From Bos javanicus (taxonomy: Eukaryota > Chordata > Mammalia > Artiodactyla > Bovidae): a DNA stretch of 64,000 nt. The notes under the pieces were generated by a model. The model was not told the DNA's origin and did no database searches. It worked only from the letters and a program-made list of their open reading frames with translations. Below, piece after piece: positions 8,985 to 19,697 of the stretch. The translations under genes and the position numbers were made by a program. Position 1 is the stretch's first letter; each line of letters begins with the position of its first letter. The DNA is taken from contig NW_026893683.1 of the NCBI RefSeq assembly GCF_032452875.1, positions 124,001 to 188,000 on the forward strand. The letters are read 5' to 3'.

Positions 8985-9662
8985 CTCAGGAGGCAATACT
9001 CAAAGAGCTGAGCAGACACGAACCACGCAATCAGCAGGCAATAAGCATGGAGCTCAGCAGTGACGAATCATGCTGCTCAACTGGCAAAAATCAAGCACGT
9101 GACCAGGCAGGAATCACGCAGCTCAGCTGGCAATTGTCAAGCAGATGAGCCGACAGGAATCACGCAGCTCAGCTGGCAATTGTCAAGCAGATGGGCCGAC
9201 AGGAATCACGCAGCTCAGATGTCTATTGTCATGCAGATGAGCTGGCAGGAATCACGCAGCTCAGCAGGCCCTGATCACGTGACTCTGCAGGCACTGATCA
9301 CGTGGCTGATCAAGTCCAGATCACGTGACTGAGCATGCACTGATCACTTGGCTATCATGCACTGACGACGTGACTGCGCATGCACTGATGACGTGGCTGT
9401 TTGGGCACTGATCACGTGTTTGTCAGGCAGTGATCAGTGACTGACAGGCGCTGATCACGGGACTGTGCACGCACTGATCAGGTGGCTGATCAGGAACTGA
9501 CCACCTGACTGTCCATGCAGTGATCACGTGGCTGGTCGTTCACTGACCACGTGTTTATCATCCGGTGATCACGTGACTGAGAGGCGCTGATCACGTGACT
9601 GTGCCGTCAGTGATCACGTGGCTGAGCAGGCACTGATATCGTGACTGAGCATGCACTGATCA
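8985..9662 (+). repeat. A segment plus 23-bp array, unit of 1302 bp
   Basis: Three 46-bp double monomers but only one 134-bp block. The unit is 157 bp (134+23) shorter than its neighbour, which is consistent with slippage between the two blocks. Confidence 0.84.
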
Positions 9663-10286
9663 TGTGCCGGGAGCCGGGGAGGCATTCCGCTCTGGACAAA
9701 GGTCATGAGGAAGTAGGCTCAGCATACGCAAATGCGGGATCGAGCCTCAGGAATCCACCCGGATATTCTCGAGCATCTCCCCCCCCAAAAAACCAGAGTC
9801 TGCCTACTGTATTGCTTAGTGCTCTCACCTCTGATTTCACTGGGGTCTGTCCCCCACCACCATCTCGCTCTCTCTGTCAAAGAGTTAACTTACAGCTCCA
9901 ATTCATAAAGTTCCTTGTCATTCTTCCCTTTAACTTCCAGCTGAGTCTCCATCTGGAGCGCGGAACCCACCACGCTTACTAATTATGCCTGGGCTGCTAA
10001 GACCCACTCGAGAAGGTGTCTAGGGTGAGGCACCTTTCGCTATTCGAGAGGGCGCCTGCGGCCTACGTAAGTGGTGCAAACTTCTTGTCTTGAAGTTTGA
10101 TTGGTCTTCCCCGTAAACCAAGCTGCTCAGTCTCTTTTCTCCACCGAATTTTCCTACTGAGCTCTCCTCATACTATTATTCTTGACATCTCTGATTAGCA
10201 TATAAATAGTCGCCTAGGCCCTCTCTCCTTCGAATACCCTGGATCAGTTGGGGCTGGTCCCCGGCAGGTGGCGACCGAACAGGGAC
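9663..10286 (+). mobile_element. LTR+PBS insert, copy 7 (type b)
   Basis: Type b markers are CCGCTCTGG, GAAGTAGGCTCAGC, GGAATCCACC and AAGCTGCTCAG. It has a private TTGCTTAGTGC. Type b LTRs always open a long unit in this window. Confidence 0.92.
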
Positions 10287-11258
10287 CTCAGGAGGCAATA
10301 CTCAAAGAGCTGAGCAGACACGAACCACGCAATCAGCAGGCAATAAGCATGGAGCTCAGCAGTGACGAATCATGCTGCTCAACTGGCAATAATCAAGCAC
10401 GTGACCAGGCAGGAATCACGCAGCTCAGCTGGCAATTGTCAAGCAGATGAGCCGAGAGGAATCACGCAGCTCAGCTGGCAATTGTCATGCAGATGAGCCG
10501 GCAGGAATCACGCAGCTCAGCAGGCCCTGATCACGTGACTCTGCAGGCACTGATCACGTGGCTGATCAAGTCCAGATCACGTGACTGAGCATGCACTGAT
10601 CACGTGGCTATCATGCACTGTTCACGTGGCTGATCATACACTGGTCACCTGCCTGGTCATGCACAGATCAGCTGACTAATCATGAACTGATCACGTAGCA
10701 ATCATTCACTGATCACCTGGCTGATCATGCACTGATCACGTGGCTATCATGCAATGATCACGTCGCTATCATGCACTGATCACGTGGCTGATCATGCACT
10801 GATACCGAGACTGAGCATGGACTGATCACATGACTATCATGTAGTGATCACGTGACTTAATGGTGCTGACCATGTGACTGATCATGCACTGATCACGTGA
10901 CTGATCATGCAGTGATCACGTGGCTATCATGCATTACTCATGTGGCTGATCATGCAATGATCATGTAGCTACCATGTACAGGACACGTGAATGACCATAC
11001 ACCCATCAGGTGACTGATCATGCACTGATCACGTCTATATCATGCACTGATCACATGACTGCCCATGCACTGATCACGTGGATGATCATACACTAATCAT
11101 GTGACAGATCATGCACTGATCACGTGGCTGATCATGCACTGATACCATGACTGAGCATGGACTGATCACATGACTATCATGTAGTTATCACGTGACTTAA
11201 TGGCGCTGATCATGTGACTGATCATGCGCTGATCATGTTTGCTATCATACACTGATCA

Positions 11259-11503
11259 TGTGCCTCTGGAAGCAATAAACAAAGAGCTGAGTAGGCACGA
11301 ATCAAACAGTCAGCAGGCAATAATCATGGAACTCAGGTGTGAGGAATCATGCTGCTCAGCTGGCAATAATCAAGCAGCTGAGCAGGCACGAATTACGCAG
11401 CACAGCTGGCAATTGTCAAGCAGATGACAGGCAGGAATCGTGCAGCTCAGCTGGAAATTGTCAAGCAGATGAGCAGACAGTAATCACGCAGCTCAGCAGG
11501 CCC
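11259..11503 (+). repeat. LTR-free A segment, type I (pre-insertion site)
   Basis: It reads GATCA-TGTGC-CTCTGGAAGCAATAAAC across the point where LTR copies carry the 623-bp insert. Later type I copies read TGTGACTCTGG, so this one keeps the C next to the junction. Confidence 0.86.
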
Positions 11504-12393
11504 TGATCACGTGACTGAGCATGCACTGTTCACGTGGCTGATCATACTGATCACGTGATTGATCATGCACTGATCACTTGGATATCATGCACTGATCATG
11601 TGGCTGATCATACACTGTTCACGTGTCTGACCATGCACTGAACACGTGAATAATCATGCACTGATCACGTGACTGATCATGCAATGATCACGTGGCTATC
11701 ATGCACTGCTAACTTCGCTGATCATGCAATGATCACGCAGCTACCATGTACTGGTCACGTGACTGATCATGCTCAGATCACGTGACTGATCATGCACTGA
11801 TCACGTGGCTATCATGCACTGATCACTTGGCTGGTCATACACTGATCACGCAGCTACCATGTACTGTTCACGTGACTGATCATGCAATGATGACTTAATT
11901 GATCATGGACTGATAATGTGGCTGATCATGCACTGATCACGTGACTGATCATGCACTGATCACGTGGCTGATCATGCAATGATCACGTGGCTATCATGCA
12001 CTTATCACATTGCTGGACATACATTGATCATATAGCTACCATGTACCGGTCACGTGAATGATCATACACCCATCAGGTGACTGATCATGCACTGATCACG
12101 TGGCTATCATGCACTGACCGCGAGACTGAAAATGCACTGATCACGACTAATCATGCACTGATCACATGACTGCCCATGCACTGATCATGTGGATGATCAT
12201 ACACGAATCATGTGACAGATCATGCACTGATCACGTGGCTGATCATGCAATGATCACGCAGCTACCATGTACTGGTCACATGACTGATCATGCAGTGATC
12301 ACGTAATTAATCATGCACTGATCACCTGGCTTATCATGCATTGATCATGTGACTGGTCATGTGCTGATCATGTTTGGTGTCATACACTGATCA

Positions 12394-12634
12394 TGTGCCT
12401 CTGGAGGCAATGAACAAAGAGCTGAGCAGGCAGGAATCAGTCACCAGGCAATAATCATGGAACTAAGCTCTGAGAAATCATGCTGCTCAGCTGGCAATAA
12501 TCAAGTAGATGAGCAGGCAGGAATTGCGCAGCACAGGTGGCAATTGTCAAGGAGATGACAGGCAGGAATCGTGCAGCTCAGCTGGCAATTGTCAAGCAGA
12601 TGAGCAGACAGAAATCACGCAGCTCAGCAGGCCC
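12394..12634 (+). repeat. LTR-free A segment, type II (pre-insertion site)
   Basis: GATCA-TGTGC-CTCTGGAGGCAATGAAC aligns with the right flank of the inserts, CTCAGGAGGCAATACTC. This is the best local reference for the empty target. Confidence 0.87.
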
Positions 12635-13113
12635 TAATCACGTGACTGAGCATGCACTGTTCACGTGGCTGATCACACAACTATCACGTGACTGATCATG
12701 CACTGATCACGTGGCTCTCATGCACTGATCACGTGTTTATCAGGCAACGATCAGTGACTGACAGGCGCTGATCATGGGACTGTGCACGCACTGTTCACGT
12801 GGCTATCATGCACTGATCACGTGACTGCGCATGCACTGATGACATGGCTGTTCGGGCACTGATCACGGGTTTATCAGGCAGTGATCAGTGACTGACAGTC
12901 GCTGATCAGGGGACTGTGCACGCACTGATCAGGTGGCTGATCAGGAACTGACCACCTGACCGCGCATGCAGTGATCACGTGGCTGGTCGTTCACTGATCA
13001 CGTGTTTATCATACGGTGATCACGTGCCTGAGAGGCGCTGATCACGTGACTGTGCCGTCAGTGATCACGTGGCTGAGCAGGCACTGATATCGTGACTGAG
13101 CATGCACTGATCA

Positions 13114-13736
13114 TGTGCCGGGAGCCGGGGAGGCATTCCACTCTGGACAAAGGTCATGAGGAAGGAGGCTCGGCATACGCAAATGCGGGATCGAGCCTCA
13201 GGAGTCCACCCGGATATTCTCGAGCATCTCCCCCCAAAAAAACCGGAGTCTGCCTACTGTATTGCTTTGTGCTCTCACCTCTGATTTCACTGGGGGCTGT
13301 CCCCCACCACCATCTCGCTCTCTCTGTCAAAGAGTTAACTTACACCTCCAATTCATAAAGTTCCTTGTCATTCTTCCCTTTAACTTCCAGCTGAGTCTCC
13401 ATCTGGAGCGCGGAACCCACCACGCTTACTAATTATGCCTGGGCTGCTAAGACCCACTCGAGAAGGTGTCTAGGGTGAGGCACCTTTCGCTATTCGAGAG
13501 GGCGCCTGCGGCCTACGTAAGTGGTACAAACTTCTTGTCTTGAAGTTTGATTGGTCTTCCGCTTAAACCAAGCTACTCAGTCTCTTTTCTCCACCGAATT
13601 TTCCTACTGAGCTCTCCTCATACTATTATTCTTGACATCTCTGATTAGCATATAAAGAGTCGCCTAGGCCATCTCTCCTTCGAATACCCTGGATCAATTG
13701 GGGCTGGTCCCCGGCAGGTGGAGACCGAACAGGGAC
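13114..13736 (+). mobile_element. LTR+PBS insert, copy 8
   Basis: A type a 5' part with private markers GTGGTACAAAC, CGCTTAAACC, GGATCAATTGG and TATAAAGAG. The dinucleotide and PBS are followed by an A segment with GCTGGAAATTG. It is almost identical to copy 12. Confidence 0.92.
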
Positions 13737-14525
13737 CTCAGGAGGCAATACTCAAAGAGCTGAGCAGACACGAACCACTCAATCAGCAGGCAATAAGCAT
13801 GGAGCTCAGCAGTGACGAATCATGCTGCTCAACTGGCAATAATCAAGCACGTGACCAGGCAGGAATCACGCAGCTCAGCTGGAAATTGTCAAGCAGATGA
13901 GCCGACAGGAATCACGCAGCTCAGATGGCAATTGTCATGCAGATGAGCCGGCAGGAATCACGCAGCTCAGCAGACCCTGATCACGTGACTCTGCCGGCAC
14001 TGATCACGTGGCTGATCAAGTACAGATCACGTGACTGAGCATGCACTGATCACGTGGCTATCATGCACTGATGACGTGACTGCGCATGCACTGATGACGT
14101 GGCTGATCGGGCACTGATCACATGGCTCATCATGCACTGATCACGTGTTTATCAGGCAATGATCAGTGACTGACAGGCGCTGATCATGGGACTGTGCATG
14201 CACTGATCACGTGGCTATCATGCACTGATGACGTGACTGCGCATGCACTGATGACGTGGCTGTTCGGGCACTGATCACATGTTTATCAGGTAGTGATCAG
14301 TGACTGACAGGCGCTGATCAGGGGACTGTGCACGCACTGATCAGGTGGCTGATCAGGAACTGACCACCTGACTGTGCATGCAGTGATCACGTGGCTGGTC
14401 GTTCACTGATCACGTGTTTATCATCCGGTGATCACGTGACTGAGAGGCGCTGATCACGTGACTGTGCCGTCAGTGATCACGTGGGTGAGCAGGCACTGAT
14501 ATCGTGACTGAGCATGCACTGATCA
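13737..14525 (+). repeat. A segment plus 23-bp array, unit of 1412 bp
   Basis: Two 46-bp double monomers and two 134-bp blocks. The 1412 bp unit length is close to the bovine 1.711a unit as I remember it. Confidence 0.85.
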
Positions 14526-15149
14526 TGTGCCGGGAGCCGGGGAGGCATTCCGCTCTGGACAAAGGTCATGAGGAAGTAGGCTCAGCATACGCAAATGCGG
14601 GATCGAGCCTCAGGAATCCACCCGGATATTCTCGAGCATCTCCCCCCCCAAAAAACCAGAGTCTGCCTACTGTATTGCTTTGTGCTCTCACCTCTGATTT
14701 CACTGGGGTCTGTCCCCCACCACCATCTCGCTCTCTCTGTCAAAGAGTTAACTTACAGCTCCAATTCATAAAGTTCCTTGTCATTCTTCCCTTTAACTTC
14801 CAGCTGAGTCTCCATCTGGAGCGCGGAACCCACCACGCTTACTAATTATGCCTGGGCTGCTAAGACCCACTCGAGAAGGTGTCTAGGGTGAGGCACCTTT
14901 CGCTATTCGAGAGGGCGCCTGCGGCCTACGTAAGTGGTGCAAACTTCTTGTCTTGAAGTTTGATTGGTCTTCCGCGTAAACCAAGCTGCTCAGTCTCTTT
15001 TCTCCATCGAATTTTCCTACTGAGCTCTCCTCATACTATTATTCTTAACATCTCTGATTAGCATATAAATAGTCGCCTAGGCCATCTCTCCTTCGAATAC
15101 CCTGGATCAGTTGGGGCTGGTCCCCGGCAGGTGGCGACCGAACAGGGAC
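14526..15149 (+). mobile_element. LTR+PBS insert, copy 9 (type b)
   Basis: Type b with CTCCATCGAATT and a private TATTCTTAACATC. It opens a long unit. Confidence 0.92.
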
Positions 15150-16166
15150 CTCAGGAGGCAATACTCAAAGAGCTGAGCAGACACGAACCACGCAATCAGC
15201 AGGCAATAAGCATGGAGCTCAGCAGTGACGAATCATGCTGCTCAACTGGCAATAATCAAGCACGTGACCAGGCAGGAATCACGCAGCTCAGCTGGCAATT
15301 GTCAAGCAGATGAGACGAGAGGAATCACGCAGCTCAGCTGGCAGTTGTCATGCAGATGAGCCGGCAGGAATCACGCAGCTCAGCAGGCCCTGATCACGTG
15401 ACTCTGCAGGCACTGATCACGTGGCTGATCAAGTCCAGATCACGTGACTGAGCATGCACTGATCACGTGGCTATCATGCACTGTTCACGTGGCTGATCAT
15501 ACACTGGTCACCTGCCTGGTCATGCACAGATCAGCTGACTAATCATGAACTGATCACGTAGCAATCATTCACTGATCACCTGGCTGATCATGCACTGATC
15601 ACGTGGCTATCATGCAATGATCACGTGGCTATCATGCACTGATCACGTGGCTGATCATGCACTGATACCGAGACTGAGCATGGACTGATCACATGACTAT
15701 CATGTAGTGATCACGTGACTTAATGGTGCTGACCATGTGACTGATCATGCACTGATCACGTGACTGATCATGCAGTGATCACGTGGCTATCATGCATTAC
15801 TCATGTGGCTGATCATGCAATGATCATGTAGCTACCATGTACAGGACACGTGAATGACCATACACCCATCAGGTGACTGATCATGCACTGATCACGTGGC
15901 TATCATGCACTGACCACGAGACTGATCATGCACTGATCACGTCTATATCATGCACTGATCACATGACTGCCCATGCACTGATCACGTGGATGATCATACA
16001 CTAATCATGTGACAGATCATGCACTGATCACGTGGCTGATCATTTACTGATACCATGACTGAGCATGGACTGATCACATGACTATCATGTAGTGATCACG
16101 TGACTTAATGGCGCTGATCATGTGACTGATCATGCGCTGATCATGTTTGCTATCATACACTGATCA

Positions 16167-16411
16167 TGTGACTCTGGAAGCAATAAACAAAGAGCTGAGT
16201 AGGCACGAATCAAACAGTCAGCAGGCAATAATCATGGAACTCAGGTGTGAGGAATCATGCTGCTCAGCTGGCAATAATCAAGCAGTTGAGCAGGCACGAA
16301 TTATGCAGCACAGCTGGCAATTGTCAAGCAGATGACAGGCAGGAATCGTGCAGCTCAGCTGGCAATTGTCAAGCAGATGAGCAGACAGTAATCACGCAGC
16401 TCAGCAGGCCC
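16167..16411 (+). repeat. LTR-free A segment, type I
   Basis: Reads TGTGACTCTGGAAGC at the junction point, followed by AATAAACAAAGAGCTGAG, and ends CAGGCCC. Confidence 0.86.
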
Positions 16412-17281
16412 TGATCACGTGACTGAGCATGCACTGTTCACGTGGCTGATCATACACTGATCACGTGATTGATCATGCACTGATCACGTGGCTGATCATA
16501 CACTGTTCACGTGTCTGACCATGCACTGAACACGTGAATAATCATGCACTGATCACGTGACTGATAATGCACTGATCACGTGGCTATCATGCACTGCTAA
16601 CTTGGCTGATCATGCAATGATCACACAGCTACCATGTACTGGTCACGTGACTGATCATGCTCAGATCACGTGACTGATCATGCACTGATCACGTGGCTAT
16701 CATGCACTGATCACTTGGCTGGTCATACACTGATCACGCAGCTACCATGTACTGTTCACGTGACTGATCATGCAATGATGACGTAATTGATCATGGACTG
16801 ATAATGTGGCTGATCATGCACTGATCACGTGACTGATCATGCACTGATCACGTGGCTGATCATGCACTGATCACGTGGCTATCATGCACTTATCACATTG
16901 CTGGACATACATTGATCATATAGCTACCATGTACCGGTCACGTGAATGATCATACACCCATCAGGTGACTGATCATGCACTGATCACGTGGCTATCATGC
17001 ACTGACCACGAGACTGAAAATGCACTGATCACGACTAATCATGCACTGATCACATGACTGCCCATGCACTGATCATGTGGATGATCATACACTAATCATG
17101 TGACAGATCATGCACTGATCACGTGGCTGATCATGCAATGATCACGCAGCTACCATGTACTGGTCACATGACTGATCATGCAGTGATCACGTAATTAATC
17201 ATGCACTGATCACCTGGCTTATCATGCATTGATCATGTGACTGGTCATGTGCTGATCATGTTTGGTGTCATACACTGATCA

Positions 17282-17385
17282 TGTGCCTCTGGAGGCAATG
17301 AACAAAGAGCTGAGCAGGCAGGAATCAGTCACCAGGCAATAATCATGGAACTAAGCTCTGAGAAATCACGCAGCTCAGCAGGCCC
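17282..17385 (+). repeat. LTR-free A segment, type II, internally deleted
   Basis: Only 104 bp instead of 241. CTGAGAAATCA jumps straight to CGCAGCTCAGCAGGCCC, removing about 137 bp (about six monomers) between two similar AAATCA(T/C)GC words. Confidence 0.85.
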
Positions 17386-17864
17386 TAATCACGTGACTGA
17401 GCATGCACTGTTCACGTGGCTGATCACACAACTATCACGTGACTGATCATGCACTGATCACGTGGCTCTCATGCACTGATCACGTGTTTATCAGGCAACG
17501 ATCAGTGACTGACAGGCGCTGATCATGGGACTGTGCACGCACTGTTCACGTGGCTATCATGCACTGATCACGTGACTGCGCATGCACTGATGACGTGGCT
17601 GTTCGGGCACTGATCACGTGTTTATCAGGCAGTGATCAGTGACTGACAGGCGCTGATCAGGGGACTGTGCACGCACTGATCAGGTGGCTGATCAGAAACT
17701 GACCACCTGACTGTGCATGCAGTGATCACGTGGCTGGTCGTTCACTGATCACGTGTTTATCATACGGTGATCAGGTGACTGAGAGGCGCTGATCACGTGA
17801 ATGTGCCGTCACTGATCACGTGGCTGAGCAGGCACTGATATCGTGACTGAGCATGCACTGATCA

Positions 17865-18487
17865 TGTGCCGGGAGCCGGGGAGGCATTCCACTCTGGACA
17901 AAGGTCATGAGGAAGGAGGCTCGGCATACGCAAATGCGGGATCGAGCCTCAGGAGTCCACCCGGATATTCTCGAGCATCTCCCCCGAAAAAAACCAGAGT
18001 CTGCCTACTGTATTGCTTTGTGCTCTCACCTCTGATTTCACTGGGGGCTGTCCCCCACCACCATCTCGCTCTCTCTGTCAAAGAGTTAACTTACAGCTGC
18101 AATTCATAAAGTTCCTTGTCATTCTTCCCTTTAACTTCCAGCTGAGTCTCCATCTGGAGCGCGGAACCCACCACGCTTACTAATTATGCCTGGGCTGCTA
18201 AGACCCACTCGAGAAGGTGTCTAGGGTGAGGCACCTTTCGCTATTCGAGAGGGCACCTGCGGCCTACGTAAGTGGTGCAAACTTCTTGTCTTGAAGTTTG
18301 ATTGGTCTTCCGCATAAACCAAGCTACTCAGTCTCTTTTCTCCACCGAAATTTCCTACTGAGCTCTCCTCATACTATCATTCTTGACATCTCTGATTAGC
18401 ATATAAATAGTCGCCTAGGCCATCTCTCCTTCGAATACCCTGGATCAGTTGGGGCTGGTCCCCGGCAGGTGGCGACCGAACAGGGAC
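17865..18487 (+). mobile_element. LTR+PBS insert, copy 10 (type d)
   Basis: Type d markers are CCCCCGAAAAAAACCAG (G inside the C/A tract), CCGCATAAACC and CACCGAAATTTCC. It has GGGCACCTGCGG and a private ACAGCTGCAATTC. Confidence 0.92.
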
Positions 18488-19073
18488 CTCAGGAGGCAAT
18501 ACTCAAAGAGCTGAGCAGACACGAACCACGCAATCAGCAGGCAATAAGCATGGAGCTCAGCAGTGACGAATCATGCTGCTCAACTGGCAATAATCAAGCA
18601 CGTGACCAGGCAGGAATCACGCAGCTCAGCTGGCAATTGTCAAGCAGATGAGCCGACAGGAATCACGCAGCTCAGATGGCAATTGTCATGCAGATGAGCC
18701 GGCAGGAATCACGCAGCTCAGCAGGCCCTGATCACGTGACTCTGCAGGCACTGATCACGTGGCTGATCAAGTCCAGATCACGTGACTGAGCAGGCACTGA
18801 TCACGTGGCTATCATGCACTGATCACGTGTTTATCAGGCAGTGATCAGTGACTGACAGGCGCTGATCAGGGGACTGTGCACGCACTGATCAGGTGGCTGA
18901 TCAGGAACTGACCACCTGACTGCGCATGCAGTGATCACGTGGCTGGTCGTTCACTGATCACGTGTTTATCATCCGGTGATCACTTGACTGAGAGGCGCTG
19001 ATCACGTGACTGTGCCGTCAGTGATCACGTGGCTGAGCAGGCACTGATATCGTGACTGAGCATGCACTGATCA
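18488..19073 (+). repeat. A segment plus 23-bp array, unit of 1209 bp
   Basis: The shortest unit class: two 46-bp monomers, one 134-bp block, and three fewer 23-bp monomers than the 1278 bp class. Confidence 0.85.
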
Positions 19074-19697
19074 TGTGCCGGGAGCCGGGGAGGCATTCCA
19101 CTCTGGACAAAGGTCATGAGGAAGGAGGCTCGGCATACGCAAATGCGGGATCGAGCCTCAGGAGTCCACCCGGATATTCTCGAGCATCTCCCCCCCAAAA
19201 AAACCGGAGTCTGCCTACTGTATTGCTTTGTGCTCTCACCTCTGATTTCACTGGGGGCTGTCCCCCACCACCATCTCGCTCTCTCTATCAAAGAGTTAAC
19301 TTACAGCTCCAATTCATAAAGTTCCTTGTCATTCTTCCCTTTAACTTCCAGCTGAGTCTCCATCTGGAGCGCGGAACCCACCACGCTTACTAATTATGCC
19401 TGGGCTGCTAAGACCCACTCGAGAAGGTGTCTAGGGTGAGGCACCTTTCGCTATTCGAGAGGGCGCCTGCGGCCTACGTAAGTGGTGCAAACTTCTTGTC
19501 TTGAAGTTTGATTGGTCTTCCGCGTAAACCAAGCTGCTCAGTCTCTTTTCTCCATCGAATTTTCCTACTGAGCTCTCCTCATACTATTATTCTTGACATC
19601 TCTGATTAGCATATAAATAGTCGCCTAGGCCATCTCTCCTTCGAATACCCTGGATCAGTTGGGGCTGGTCCCCGGCAGGTGGCGACCGAACAGGGAC
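19074..19697 (+). mobile_element. LTR+PBS insert, copy 11 (a/b mosaic)
   Basis: The 5' half is type a (GAAGGAGGCTCGGC) with private CTCTATCAAAG. The 3' part is type b (AAGCTGCTCAG, CTCCATCGAATT). The following A segment has the private ACCACGAAATC shared with copies 15 and 20. Confidence 0.91.

Larger units (their letters stand above)
10287..13113 (+). repeat. Long unit: A segment, 23-bp array, type I and type II LTR-free A segments
   Basis: This is the first long unit (3451 bp from LTR start to LTR start). Order: A segment with two 46-bp monomers, 23-bp array, type I segment 11259-11503, 23-bp array, type II segment 12394-12634, short array, next LTR. It lacks a 45-46 bp piece around 11022 that most later type b units contain (two monomers). 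Confidence 0.87.
13114..17864 (+). repeat. Higher-order module Y, copy 1 (4751 bp)
   Basis: LTR copies 8 and 9 plus a long unit. It shares private variants with 21617-26502 (GGTGGAGACC, CGCTTAAACC, CAGCAGACCC, CTGCCGGCAC), so the two are duplicates. It is 135 bp shorter overall, mainly because of a deletion of about 137 bp in its type II segment. Confidence 0.85.
15150..17864 (+). repeat. Long unit with shortened type II segment (3339 bp LTR to LTR)
   Basis: It holds the type I segment 16167-16411 and a truncated type II segment 17282-17385, joined by 23-bp arrays. It contains the 45-bp GACCACGAGACTGATCATGC piece absent from the first long unit. Confidence 0.86.

Noticed and set aside
11239..11427. 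Frame of about 62 codons over the type I LTR-free segments
   Set aside because: It starts at a TTG in 23-bp satellite, is made of 46-bp repeat translation, and is identical or nearly so in all nine copies because of array homogenisation.
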